Origin: an uncultured Bacteroidales bacterium
Lineage (GTDB): Bacteria; Bacteroidota; Bacteroidia; Bacteroidales; Bacteroidaceae
Reading direction: 5' to 3'
DNA: 64,000 bases
NCBI GenBank assembly: GCA_902778625.1
Contig: CACYYM010000004.1
Span: 124,001-188,000 of the forward strand
The notes under the pieces were generated by a model that saw only the letters and a program-made list of their open reading frames with translations, had not been told where the DNA came from and did not search any database. The first letter of the stretch is position 1. Every line of letters begins with the position of its first letter. Made by a program: the position numbers and the translations under genes. Positions 27,437 to 35,146 of this stretch are shown piece after piece.

Positions 27437-28408
27437 ATGGACAAAGTAAAACCTTACGTGATTGGTGTGGACCTGGGTGGTACCAACACCGCATTCGGAG
27501 TCGTTAACGCTCGTGGCGAGGTCGTTGCAGAGGACAGCATCAAGACGCAGCAGTACAAGACCGCCGAGGCCTTCGTAGAGGCTGGCGTAGCCTGCATGAA
27601 GCCTCTGCTTGCCCAGATTGGCGGAGCCGACCAAGTGCAGGGCATGGGCATCGGCGCTCCCAACGGTAACTACTACAACGGCACCATCGAGTTCGCTCCC
27701 AATCTGCCTTGGGCTCACGAGGGCATCATTCCTCTGGCCGACATGTTCAACAAGGCAACTGGCATTCCCGTGAAGCTCACCAACGACGCCAACGCCGCAG
27801 CAATGGGCGAGATGGCTTATGGCGCAGCTCGTGGCATGAAGAACTTCATCGTCATCACCCTCGGAACAGGTGTGGGCAGCGGTATCGTCGTGAACGGACA
27901 GATTGTCTATGGTAGCGACGGCTTTGCTGGCGAGCTCGGTCACGTCATCATGGACCGCACAGAGAAAGGTCGCAGCTGTGGTTGCGGCAGAACAGGTTGC
28001 CTGGAGGCTTACTGCTCAGCAACTGGTGTAGCCCGCACTGCTCGTGAGATTCTTTCAAGCACCAAGCGCCCCTCTCTGCTTCGTGACAAACCATTGGAAG
28101 AGATTGAGTCTCTCGACGTCAGCATCGCAGCAGGTAAGGGCGACAAGGTGGCCAACGAAATCTTCCAGTTCACCGGCAAGATGCTGGGCGAGGCTTGTGC
28201 CGATTTCGCAGCCTTCTCCAGCCCCGAAGCCTTCATCTTCTTTGGTGGATTGTGCAAGGCAGGCGACCTCATCATGAAGCCCATCGAAGAGGCCTACAAC
28301 AAAGCCGTGCTCAAGATTTTCCAGGGCAAGGCTAAGTTCCTCGTATCCGGCCTGATGAACGCCAACGCCGCCGTCCTCGGTGCCAGCGCCCTGGGTTGGG
28401 AAGAATAA
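27437..28408 (+). CDS. ROK-family glucokinase-like sugar kinase
   Basis: A 323-residue protein. Phosphate-binding motif DLGGTNTAFGVV is near the start; the sugar-site residues NDANAAA and GTGVGSGIVVNG follow, and ELGHVI is next to the ROK zinc motif CGCGRTGCLEAYCS. It has no N-terminal helix-turn-helix, so it is an enzyme and not a ROK repressor. Glucose is the likely substrate by similarity, producing glucose 6-phosphate. It is monocistronic, with a promoter at 27326 and a strong terminator at 28461. Confidence 0.92.
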   Translation: MDKVKPYVIGVDLGGTNTAFGVVNARGEVVAEDSIKTQQYKTAEAFVEAGVACMKPLLAQIGGADQVQGMGIGAPNGNYYNGTIEFAPNLPWAHEGIIPLADMFNKATGIPVKLTNDANAAAMGEMAYGAARGMKNFIVITLGTGVGSGIVVNGQIVYGSDGFAGELGHVIMDRTEKGRSCGCGRTGCLEAYCSATGVARTAREILSSTKRPSLLRDKPLEEIESLDVSIAAGKGDKVANEIFQFTGKMLGEACADFAAFSSPEAFIFFGGLCKAGDLIMKPIEEAYNKAVLKIFQGKAKFLVSGLMNANAAVLGASALGWEE

Positions 28409-28460
28409 CCCCTCGCCCGACAATTAACGGCTTACTTAGCAGGTTAATAGCTTAATAGAA

Positions 28461-28490
28461 AGAGCCCTCGCCAAAAGCGGGGGCTTTATT
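28461..28490 (+). terminator. Rho-independent terminator after the ROK kinase
   Basis: GAGCCCTCGC and GCGGGGGCTT pair with a short CAAA loop, followed by TTATT. It starts 53 bp after the stop codon. Confidence 0.8.
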
Positions 28491-28648
28491 AGTAAGTAAA
28501 TGAATTAAGGCTTCATCATCCGAGGTGGTCAAAATTTTTGACTACCTCTGTCTATCTGTTTCCCTGTATTAGTTATAGTGTAGAAAACTAAAAACGACAA
28601 TAAAAGAATATTTTTTATTATAATGTGTGTAATATGATTAAAAAGTAA

Positions 28649-28656
28649 TATATTTG
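28649..28656 (+). promoter_or_regulatory. -7 box for the 6S-like RNA
   Basis: TATATTTG fits TAnnTTTG. It predicts a transcript start near 28662, on the same strand as the hairpin RNA that follows. Confidence 0.55.
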
Positions 28657-28661
28657 CATTC

Positions 28662-28845
28662 GCATCATCAATGATGTAAACATATTTGCTCAATTGCCTA
28701 AGAAATCACCACTCTAAGATAAGAGAGCAAGTTCACATACAATTAGAGCCGCCCCCTATATAGGGCGTAGGCTAAACCATATTGTATGTGGGTTTGTGGT
28801 GAACCTCTTAGGCGTATGGCAAGAGTCCTGCGCCTTTTCTTTTTG
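28662..28845 (+). ncRNA. 6S-like structured RNA candidate
   Basis: About 180 nt fold as one long hairpin with a large central bubble, the layout of 6S RNA. Visible pairings from outside in: GCCTAAGA (28696-28703) with TCTTAGGC (28806-28813); TCACCAC (28706-28712) with GTGGTGA (28796-28802); a bubble of 21 nt on the 5' side and 5 nt on the 3' side; CACATACAAT (28734-28743) with ATTGTATGTG (28781-28790); then AGCC/GGCT and GCCC/GGGC near the tip. A GGCGTA/TGCGCC hairpin followed by TTTTCTTTTT ends it. The promoter box and U-tract set the strand. 6S RNA binds the housekeeping RNA polymerase. The family assignment rests on architecture only; another structured RNA is possible. Confidence 0.6.
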
Positions 28846-28932
28846 AATCGTGCGTAGGCTAAATGGGAAGTATTAGTTTTTGTTTAAACATAGAGCCGAT
28901 GGGTAATGGCATATAAGCTCCCACCTACTGCG

Positions 28933-29619
28933 ATGAAGAAAACAAATATATTTTTCTTGTTCTTATTGTTCTCGACCATGTCATACGGTCAGTACATAAC
29001 AGTAGAAGAACTCAATAAAACAATAGAAAAAGACATCAAGTCAAAATCATCGGACTACAATTCAATGGCGAATGCAATAATGAAAGAATTACCATTAGAT
29101 AATAATGGCGGCCTTACATATGTTAGCATTGTCGAAACTCCAGAGAAAACAAAAGACCAACTTTACATCATTCTTAATGCATGGTTTCTACAGAATTTTG
29201 ATGGAAAAGGTATCCTAATAAATGATAAGGAAATGGGATGTTTAATGGCAAAGGAGAAATTCCGCAAAGTATCTGCAAATGGGGCTTTAACCTCCTCGAA
29301 CACAAATTATGAGGTTGATATAGAACCTTCTATTCGAACGGACATTAAGAAAGGAAAAATCCGCATTACGTGTAATGTCCCTTGTTATGAGTTGCGTGAT
29401 ATAACAAGTAAAGTATGGGGTAGGCAGGCTTTCAAAAAAGATAAATCTAGAAGCCTTGCTTTTTCTGAAAGTTATCCATATAACTCCAAAGGATTTGAAA
29501 AGAAGATGATGTCAAAAGCATTGGTTTTCACCCATTATTACACAGCATTAGTTGTAGCAGACATGGAAAGAGCTGTTAAAAACGGAGTAATAGGCAACGA
29601 AGCTGATGACGACTGGTAA
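28933..29619 (+). CDS. Secreted DUF4468-like protein
   Basis: A 228-residue exported protein; the ATG at 28933 gives a good signal peptide (MKKTNIFFLFLLFSTMSYGQ). The mature part begins with a Lys/Glu-rich helix, then a region (NYEVDIEPSIRTDIKKGKIRIT) and a YPYNS segment like those of the Bacteroidetes DUF4468 (TBP-like fold) group. The gene is clearly more AT-rich than its neighbours and its codons favour A/T endings, which suggests separate ancestry. No partner gene is adjacent: the 6S-like RNA lies upstream and two terminators follow. Function unknown. Confidence 0.7.
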   Translation: MKKTNIFFLFLLFSTMSYGQYITVEELNKTIEKDIKSKSSDYNSMANAIMKELPLDNNGGLTYVSIVETPEKTKDQLYIILNAWFLQNFDGKGILINDKEMGCLMAKEKFRKVSANGALTSSNTNYEVDIEPSIRTDIKKGKIRITCNVPCYELRDITSKVWGRQAFKKDKSRSLAFSESYPYNSKGFEKKMMSKALVFTHYYTALVVADMERAVKNGVIGNEADDDW

Positions 29620-29637
29620 ACTTCTTTTCACTTCATC

Positions 29638-29673
29638 ATCCCCTCAACCTCTTGTAGGATTGAGGGGATTTTT
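29638..29673 (+). terminator. Terminator after the DUF4468-like gene
   Basis: ATCCCCTCAA and TTGAGGGGAT form a perfect 10-bp stem followed by TTTT, 18 bp after the stop codon. Confidence 0.9.
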
Positions 29674-29764
29674 CTGCCTTTGCGAACAAAGGAAAGCCGT
29701 TAACCGCTCCCATGTTATTGCCGTTTATGGCTAAGTGATAGTTTTATAGCGTCTCATAAAGATA

Positions 29765-29808
29765 GAGGCTCCGCAAGAAAGTATTTGACTTGCGGGGTCT
29801 TTTTTTTT
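29765..29808 (+). terminator. Second strong terminator with no gene directly before it
   Basis: CTCCGCAAG pairs with CTTGCGGGG (one G-U pair), followed by a run of nine or more T. It stands 92 bp after the previous terminator, with no reading frame between, so it may end a small RNA that starts near 29690. Confidence 0.75.
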
Positions 29809-30072
29809 GCACATACTACTTGCTTTTGTGCAATAACACGTGGAAATAATGGGAAAAGTTGGAAAAAACATTTTTTTTAATTGTCTCATTATGTATAGGT
29901 TATGGAAGGAAATTTGAGAAATTTTTTATTTGAGTGTTTTATAATTCGTAGATAAAATATTGTTTTGCAACAGATTACGAAATGACTTTTGTACTTAATT
30001 AAGTTCTACATTGTTCATTGTGGACAAATGCCTTACTTTGCACCGTCAAAGTTTTTTTAATGTAATAAAGTT
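29809..30072. other. AT-rich stretch without a gene
   Basis: About 260 bp, very AT-rich with T runs. A TTACTTTG string near 30035 is one base off the -7 consensus and could drive the VirE-type genes. I see no reading frame, RNA or clear inverted repeat. Confidence 0.5.
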
Positions 30073-30678
30073 ATGGTTCAAAGTAAAGTAAATGAGCGTT
30101 TCAGCATCTTTCCCTGCGGATGGTGGAACGAAGCGAAGCAGGAGGCTTGTCCGCAGCAGCGGCCACAGCAGACACAGACCATCGATTGGGTCTATGAGTA
30201 TATAATATCGGAACGCGCGCGTAAGCCGACTGAGGAGTTGCGGGCGATGTTGCCTACGGCTACGAAAGAGCAGTGTGGAAAATTCAAGGTGCTCAATTTC
30301 GAGTACGCCACATTCTCGGGTATCTTCTCCTACCGCAACGCAAATTGTTTGGGGGCGCGTTCGCCCTACATCTGCCTCGACATCGATGGCTTGGGTTCGG
30401 GGGGCGAGGCGCGTGACGTACAACACGCGCTATGTGCGGACAAGTATGTGGAGACGGAGTTGTGTTTCGTCTCGCCATCGGGTAATGGTGTGAAGTGGGT
30501 GGTGCGCTTGCCGGAGGCCGTGGAGGGTATGTGTTTCCGCGACCAATGGTACGAGATGCGCAATCACCTTGCCTTCAACTACGGCCTCGTGGCCGACCCC
30601 GCGTGTAAGGACGTCACGCGTGCGTGCTTCCTGCCTTGGGACAATGAATGTTTCATTAACAGTAAATATAATATTTAA
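30073..30678 (+). CDS. VirE N-terminal-domain protein (BT4734/BF3469-like), split from its helicase part
   Basis: A 201-residue protein that resembles the VirE N-terminal, primase-like domain found in Bacteroidales mobile or accessory modules: IFSYRNANCLG, SPYICLDIDGLGS with the acidic DID pair, FVSPSGNGVKWVVR, and DPACKDVTRACFLPWD. DID and SGNGVKWVV fit an archaeo-eukaryotic primase type active site. In many Bacteroidales this domain, a PriCT-2 domain and a VirE/VapE ATPase are fused; here they are three consecutive genes. The next gene starts 21 bp downstream. A role in replication of a mobile element, or in defence, is inference. Confidence 0.78.
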   Translation: MVQSKVNERFSIFPCGWWNEAKQEACPQQRPQQTQTIDWVYEYIISERARKPTEELRAMLPTATKEQCGKFKVLNFEYATFSGIFSYRNANCLGARSPYICLDIDGLGSGGEARDVQHALCADKYVETELCFVSPSGNGVKWVVRLPEAVEGMCFRDQWYEMRNHLAFNYGLVADPACKDVTRACFLPWDNECFINSKYNI

Positions 30679-30699
30679 CTTATCTAAAAATTTTAATTT

Positions 30700-31056
30700 A
30701 TGTTTAGTAACAATTATTTAAAAGACCTTGAGCATTTACAGCTCGTGGCTGGTCGAATCAGCGAGGCTGGTATCGACATCACTAGTGACTACAATGACTG
30801 GTTGGATGTGACCTTTGCTTGCGCTTCGCTCGGTGAGGCGGCGCGGGAACCCTACCACATCATCTGCAGTCAATATCCGAACTATCGTCGCGAAGAATGT
30901 GATGAGAAGTTCAACCACTGCGTTCGTACAGGGCGCGGCAACATTACAATCGCCACCTTTATGCAAATTGCAAAGGACCATGGTATCGATGTTTCACTCC
31001 CTCGTGGGCGACGCCCTTTGAGCGAAGAACAGCGCAAGGCGGAACACGCCGCGTGA
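30700..31056 (+). CDS. PriCT-2-like primase C-terminal domain protein
   Basis: A 118-residue helical protein. The pattern ITSDYNDWLDVTFACASLGEAARE, the YHIICSQYPNY segment and CDEKFNHCVRTGRGNITIATF are typical of the PriCT-2 domain, which normally links a primase to a helicase in one chain (only parts quoted). It sits between the VirE-N and VapE-like genes, and its TGA overlaps the next ATG (TGATG), so translation is coupled. It probably works as an adaptor between the two. Confidence 0.75.
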   Translation: MFSNNYLKDLEHLQLVAGRISEAGIDITSDYNDWLDVTFACASLGEAAREPYHIICSQYPNYRREECDEKFNHCVRTGRGNITIATFMQIAKDHGIDVSLPRGRRPLSEEQRKAEHAA

Positions 31057-32240
31057 TGAATGAAGTGAAAGACTATTTGCGAAAGAACCGCAAATGGCGA
31101 CACAACACGCTGACGGGTAAAGTAGAGTACAGCGAGAACGGCGGTAGTTGGAAGGAAGTCGATGACCGCTTCATCGACACCATCCTTACGAGACTTCGTG
31201 AACAAGGGCTTCCCGTCAAGGACAATGTTCTGCGTTCACTTGTCAACAGCGAAGATTTCGCGCCCGACTTTGCGCCACACCTTGAGTGGCTCAAGTCGCT
31301 CCCCGCGTGGAACCCCGAGACTGACCCCGACTACATCCACGACTTCTTCTTTGAACACATGGAGTTCGGACCGATGGCTGACCCAGAACTCTACGACCTT
31401 GTGTTCCATCGTTGGCTCGTAGCCGTAGTGGCTTTGTGGCGTGGAGAAATCGATGCCAATCCTATTATGCCCACCTTTTGTGGTTCGCAACAAATAGGCA
31501 AGTCGTTTCTGGCTTCCCATTTATTACCTCCTTGTTTACAAACCTATCAGACGGCTATAAGTCCCAACGACCCCATCAACAAGGACACCCTATTGACACT
31601 CTCCGAAGTCCTGTTGGTCATCTTCGATGAGATAGCCATCAACAGCGACTCGAAAAGCAACACAATGAAGTTCCTCCTTACGTCGGGACAAATCAATCTT
31701 CGTGACGCTTACGGCCATTATCGCAAGTCACGACCGAGAATGGCATCCGTCATCGCCACGACGAACTACCATCAGTTCATACGTGAAACGGAAGGCAACC
31801 GCCGATACATCGGCATCGACCTCGTTGGGACAAGGAATATCTACACCCATCCGCTCAACTACGAAGGCGCCTATTCTCAGGCTGTATATCTCCTCGAACA
31901 CGGCTACGAACCAAAACCGACCTACGAGGAAAGTCAGAGGATAAGCGAGTACAATCGTCAGTACCTCTCGCCCAACGATTGCGAGGAAGCCCTCCTTACC
32001 TTCGTCCGACGTCCAAAAGAAGACGAAAAAGCAGAAGCCTTCACCTCGGGCGACCTCTTGAGGGAACTCAACTACCGAGGCTTCCAAGGCCGAGGATTCA
32101 ACACCGTCAACATCGGCAAAGCCATGAAGTCACTTGGTTTCGAAGCGCGTAGAATCAACGGCTACAACAAGTACTCCGTCGTCTTGGCTGACCCCATTCG
32201 TCAACAAATGGAACGACAAAAAGACGCCATTGTAGAGTAG
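31056..32240 (+). CDS. VirE/VapE-family P-loop ATPase
   Basis: A 394-residue protein; the ATG at 31056 is preferred over a GTG one codon upstream. The ATPase domain has Walker A GSQQIGKSF, Walker B LLVIFDE and an ATTNYHQF sensor-type motif, then NRRYIGIDLVG, the VapE/D5-like helicase pattern. The C-terminal part (about 310-390) looks like a winged-helix DNA-binding region. Proteins of this family serve phage or island replication. No integrase, transposase or attachment site is visible nearby. Confidence 0.85.
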   Translation: MNEVKDYLRKNRKWRHNTLTGKVEYSENGGSWKEVDDRFIDTILTRLREQGLPVKDNVLRSLVNSEDFAPDFAPHLEWLKSLPAWNPETDPDYIHDFFFEHMEFGPMADPELYDLVFHRWLVAVVALWRGEIDANPIMPTFCGSQQIGKSFLASHLLPPCLQTYQTAISPNDPINKDTLLTLSEVLLVIFDEIAINSDSKSNTMKFLLTSGQINLRDAYGHYRKSRPRMASVIATTNYHQFIRETEGNRRYIGIDLVGTRNIYTHPLNYEGAYSQAVYLLEHGYEPKPTYEESQRISEYNRQYLSPNDCEEALLTFVRRPKEDEKAEAFTSGDLLRELNYRGFQGRGFNTVNIGKAMKSLGFEARRINGYNKYSVVLADPIRQQMERQKDAIVE

Positions 32241-32461
32241 CACTTTACTACCCAGGTAGGGGGAAGGAGTGGAAGATGGTTCTTAGGAGACAAGAAAATA
32301 AATCCCTAATACATTATATATTTCAGCCAGGTGAATTAGGCATTTGTTTCATTACTTTCTACAAAATTATCTCCACCTTCCCCATTTTCTCCCCCTTCGA
32401 AAACTTTCAATTTCGTGTGAAAATAATTGCCAATTTACTTGCGTAATTCAGGAAAATGTCG

Positions 32462-32469
32462 TATCTTTG
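32462..32469 (+). promoter_or_regulatory. -7 box for the HU-like gene, with a ~210-nt leader
   Basis: TATCTTTG lies 211 bp before the ATG at 32681. The gap 32241-32680 otherwise holds a 23-codon frame (32481-32552) of doubtful value and the GC-rich palindrome at 32647; nothing else is seen. Confidence 0.55.
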
Positions 32470-32646
32470 TAACGTGAAAGATGAGGACAGACGAGGCACT
32501 GCTAAAATGCAAATTTAACACGTCGAGGTGCGCAACTCGGTACGTAAAATGAGCAAACGGCAAGCTGAATCTAAACCCTCTCTTCGGGATAACTAACAAA
32601 ATTTAAAACACTTTTGCACCCGCTAACCCCTCCGCGGAATACAAAA

Positions 32647-32665
32647 CCTCCCCTTGAGGGGGAGG
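32647..32665. repeat. G/C-rich palindrome in the HU leader
   Basis: CCTCCCC-TTGA-GGGGGAGG sits 15 bp before the HU start. A related element (TTCCTC...GAGGAA with C and G runs) lies just after the gene at 33157-33195, so the gene is bracketed by similar G/C-run elements. Confidence 0.7.
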
Positions 32666-32680
32666 ATGGAGGGGGCTGAT

Positions 32681-33154
32681 ATGATTAACTACAGTATTTG
32701 CATTATGAGCGCGAAGCCAGGCATCAAGAAGGCCGACATCAGCGCACAGACGGGCGGTACCAAGGCTTACGGTTCCGCACAGGCCAACGCCAAGCTGACC
32801 TACGACCAGTTCGTCCAGCACATGGCCGACCACAACACCCCCTTCTCCAAGGGCACCATCAGTGGCGTCCTTACCGACATGATTCGTTGCCTCCGCGAGC
32901 AACTCCTCGCCGGCAATGTCGTCAATCTGGGTGAACTCGGAAGCTTCCGCGTAGAACTCAGCTGCGAAGGCGCAGAGACCACCGAGGACTTCAGCGCAGC
33001 CAACATCAAGGCCGTGAATGTCTGCTGGGCCCCCGGCAAGGACTTCAAGAACCTCCGCGAAGATGCCGAGTTCCAGCTTGTTCCCAGTCGCAAGATGCAG
33101 GGCGATGCCATCGAGGTCATCAAGAACACGGACACTATTCAGGGGCTCGAGTAG
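32681..33154 (+). CDS. HU-like DNA-binding protein (HU-HIG type)
   Basis: A 157-residue protein starting at the ATG at 32681 (MINYSICIMSAKPGIKKADI). It has a HU-like helix pair (TYDQFVQHMADHNTPFSKGTI), an LGELGSFRVEL segment equivalent to the HU core GFG(T/S)F, and a C-terminal extension with NVCWAPGKDFKNLRED, the hallmark of the Bacteroidales HU-HIG group. In Bacteroidales these genes often lie beside VirE-type genes, as here. It probably bends or coats DNA. Confidence 0.85.
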   Translation: MINYSICIMSAKPGIKKADISAQTGGTKAYGSAQANAKLTYDQFVQHMADHNTPFSKGTISGVLTDMIRCLREQLLAGNVVNLGELGSFRVELSCEGAETTEDFSAANIKAVNVCWAPGKDFKNLREDAEFQLVPSRKMQGDAIEVIKNTDTIQGLE

Positions 33155-33201
33155 ACCCACCCCCAACCCCGACATTCCTCAAGGGGGAGGAAGGGAGAGG
33201 A

Positions 33202-33239
33202 CAAAAAAGAGAGAGGATACCATGCGTGGTACCCTCTCT
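33202..33239 (-). terminator. gapA terminator
   Basis: On the minus strand AGAGAGGGTACCA and TGGTATCCTCTCT pair and are followed by TTTTTT. It lies 25 bp after the gapA stop; on the plus strand there is no T-run, so it serves gapA best. Confidence 0.85.
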
Positions 33240-33263
33240 CTGTGTATTGAGCTGACGTTCGGT

Positions 33264-34292
33264 TTAGAGCTCAGCGAAGTACTTAATGGTGCGAACCATC
33301 TGGCTTGTGTAGCTGTTCTCGTTGTCGTACCAGCTAACTACCTGTACGAGGCTGTTGCCGTCTTCCATCTTGCTTACCATGGTCTGGTTAGCGTCGAAGA
33401 GGCTGCCGAACTTCATGCCGATGATGTCGCTGCTGACGAGCTTCTCCTCGGTGTAGCCGAAGCTCTCGTTTGTAGCGGCCTTCATGGCTGCGTTGATACC
33501 CTCAACAGTTACGTCACCCTTAACGACTGCGTGCAGGATGGTGGTAGAACCTGTGGGAGTGGGAACGCGCTGAGCGGCGCCGATGAGCTTGCCGTTCAGT
33601 TCGGGAATGACGAGACCGATAGCCTTGGCAGCACCTGTGCTGTTGGGAACGATGTTCTGAGCACCGGCACGAGCGCGCTGCAGGTCACCCTTGCGCTGAG
33701 GACCGTCGAGAATCATCTGGTCGCCAGTGTAAGCGTGTACGGTTGTCATGATGCCGCTCTGGATGGGAGCGTAGTCGTTGAGAGCCTTCGTCATGGGAGC
33801 GAGGCAGTTTGTGGTGCAAGAAGCTGCGCTGATAACGGTGTCAGCGGGAGTCAGGGTCTTGTGGTTTACGTTGAAGACGATGGTGGGGAGGTCGTTGCCT
33901 GCGGGAGCAGAGATGACAACCTTCTTGGCACCAGCCTGGATGTGAGCAGAAGCCTTCTCCTTGCTTGTGTAGAAACCTGTGCACTCGAGAACTACGTCAA
34001 CGCCAATCTTGCCCCAAGGAAGCTCAGCTGCATTAGGAATTGCGTAGATGATGATTTCCTTACCGTCAACGATGATAGAGTTGTCAGTAGCCTCAACGGT
34101 GTGCTTGTTCTCGCCGAACTTGCCGCAGAAACCGCCCTGAGCGGTGTCGTACTTGAGGAGGTGAGCCAGCATCTTGGGGCTGGTCAGGTCGTTGATTGCT
34201 ACTACTTCATAACCTTCAGCCTCGAACATCTGACGGAAAGCGAGGCGACCGATACGGCCGAAACCGTTGATTGCAACTTTTACGTTTGCCAT
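33264..34292 (-). CDS. gapA: Glyceraldehyde-3-phosphate dehydrogenase, type I
   Basis: A 342-residue protein of standard length. NAD site INGFGRIGR at residues 8-16; catalytic cysteine in SCTTNCLAP; substrate-site [28 protein letters not shown] (only the core TGAAKA is needed); C-terminal [13 protein letters not shown]. It catalyses the phosphorylating oxidation of glyceraldehyde 3-phosphate in glycolysis. The gene is monocistronic, with promoter and terminator both visible. Its codon use is strongly biased, as expected for a highly expressed gene. Confidence 0.97.
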   Translation of the reverse strand: MANVKVAINGFGRIGRLAFRQMFEAEGYEVVAINDLTSPKMLAHLLKYDTAQGGFCGKFGENKHTVEATDNSIIVDGKEIIIYAIPNAAELPWGKIGVDVVLECTGFYTSKEKASAHIQAGAKKVVISAPAGNDLPTIVFNVNHKTLTPADTVISAASCTTNCLAPMTKALNDYAPIQSGIMTTVHAYTGDQMILDGPQRKGDLQRARAGAQNIVPNSTGAAKAIGLVIPELNGKLIGAAQRVPTPTGSTTILHAVVKGDVTVEGINAAMKAATNESFGYTEEKLVSSDIIGMKFGSLFDANQTMVSKMEDGNSLVQVVSWYDNENSYTSQMVRTIKYFAEL

Positions 34293-34481
34293 TTTCTTAA
34301 TCTTTAATAGGGTTTATAATAAATTTGAAATTTGAATTTGTCAATTTTGAATTACGCCCTTGTGCATCTCATCCGCAATTGCAGTAATGCGCTGACTTGC
34401 ATGCTGCTATAATTAATGCCAAAAGCAGGCAAAATAGTACAGAAATGATACTTTTCTTCACTTGTTTTTCTTTTTGCGCTG

Positions 34482-34489
34482 CAAAATTA
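34482..34489 (-). promoter_or_regulatory. -7 box for gapA
   Basis: The minus strand reads TAATTTTG, 190 bp before the ATG at 34292, leaving a long AT-rich leader. The mscL promoter diverges 45 bp away. Confidence 0.5.
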
Positions 34490-34533
34490 CAAAAAAAATA
34501 TGAACCAGGAGCAATGAATTATAAATTATTTTG

Positions 34534-34541
34534 TATCTTTG
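34534..34541 (+). promoter_or_regulatory. -7 box for mscL
   Basis: TATCTTTG lies 86 bp before the ATG at 34627. The leader ends in heptad-like words (AAACTTTTAAACCC...) at 34588-34622. Confidence 0.6.
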
Positions 34542-34626
34542 TGCAGATTTCAATGTCGATATTACAATTTGCAATAAAAATATCTTTAAACTTTTAAACC
34601 CTTAAACTCTTAAACTTTTAATCACT

Positions 34627-35022
34627 ATGTCATTTATTCAAGATTTCAAAGCGTTCGCGCTTAAAGGTAATGTGATGGACATGGCTGTCGGCGTTATCAT
34701 CGGCGGTGCATTCGGTAAGATTGTCAGCAGTCTGGTGGACGATGTGCTGATGCCCCTCATCGGCATGGCAACTGGCAACATCGACTTTGCAAACCTCGCT
34801 TATCAGATTGGTGAAGGCGAAGGAGCTGCTGTGCTCAAGTATGGCCAGTTCATTCAGAACGTTGTGGACTTCCTCATCATCGCTCTCTGTATCTTCTTCA
34901 TGGTGAAGGGCATCGCTGCCTTGAACCGCAAGAAGGAAGAAGAGCCCGCTCCTGCTCCTGCTCCAGAACCAAGCGCAGAAGAGAAGCTGCTCACCGAGAT
35001 TCGCGACTTGCTGAAGAAGTAA
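34627..35022 (+). CDS. mscL: Large-conductance mechanosensitive channel
   Basis: A 131-residue protein. The N-terminal helix ([20 protein letters not shown]) and the first membrane helix [21 protein letters not shown] carry the MscL signature (key [12 protein letters not shown]). The second helix is [21 protein letters not shown]-rich linker precedes the C-terminal coiled bundle ENKLL-like [14 protein letters not shown]. It forms a pentameric pore in the inner membrane that opens under osmotic shock. Length and order are normal. Confidence 0.97.
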   Translation: MSFIQDFKAFALKGNVMDMAVGVIIGGAFGKIVSSLVDDVLMPLIGMATGNIDFANLAYQIGEGEGAAVLKYGQFIQNVVDFLIIALCIFFMVKGIAALNRKKEEEPAPAPAPEPSAEEKLLTEIRDLLKK

Positions 35023-35042
35023 AAACAACTGAAGAACTAAAA

Positions 35043-35131
35043 ACGAAGAACGAAGAGTGAAGAGTGAGGAATCAAAGTAACCATCGGGAGACGAGGGTTA
35101 TTCTTATTCTTCACTCTTCACTTTTCACTTA
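35043..35131. repeat. Inverted (CACTCTT)/(AAGAGTG) words before the GH76 gene
   Basis: GAAGAGTGAAGAGTGAGG at 35046-35063 faces TCTTCACTCTTCAC further on (about 35108-35121), so the segment can form a hairpin between mscL and the GH76 gene. CACTTTT words continue to 35131. It may terminate mscL transcription. Confidence 0.55.
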
Positions 35132-35146
35132 TTACCAGGTAAAAAG

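Noticed and set aside
28491..33263. An integrative element with defined ends
   Set aside because: No integrase, transposase or direct repeat could be found at the borders, so only an accessory stretch is claimed.
33018..34307. A 429-codon plus-strand frame across HU and gapA
   Set aside because: It overlaps HU out of frame and runs antisense to gapA.
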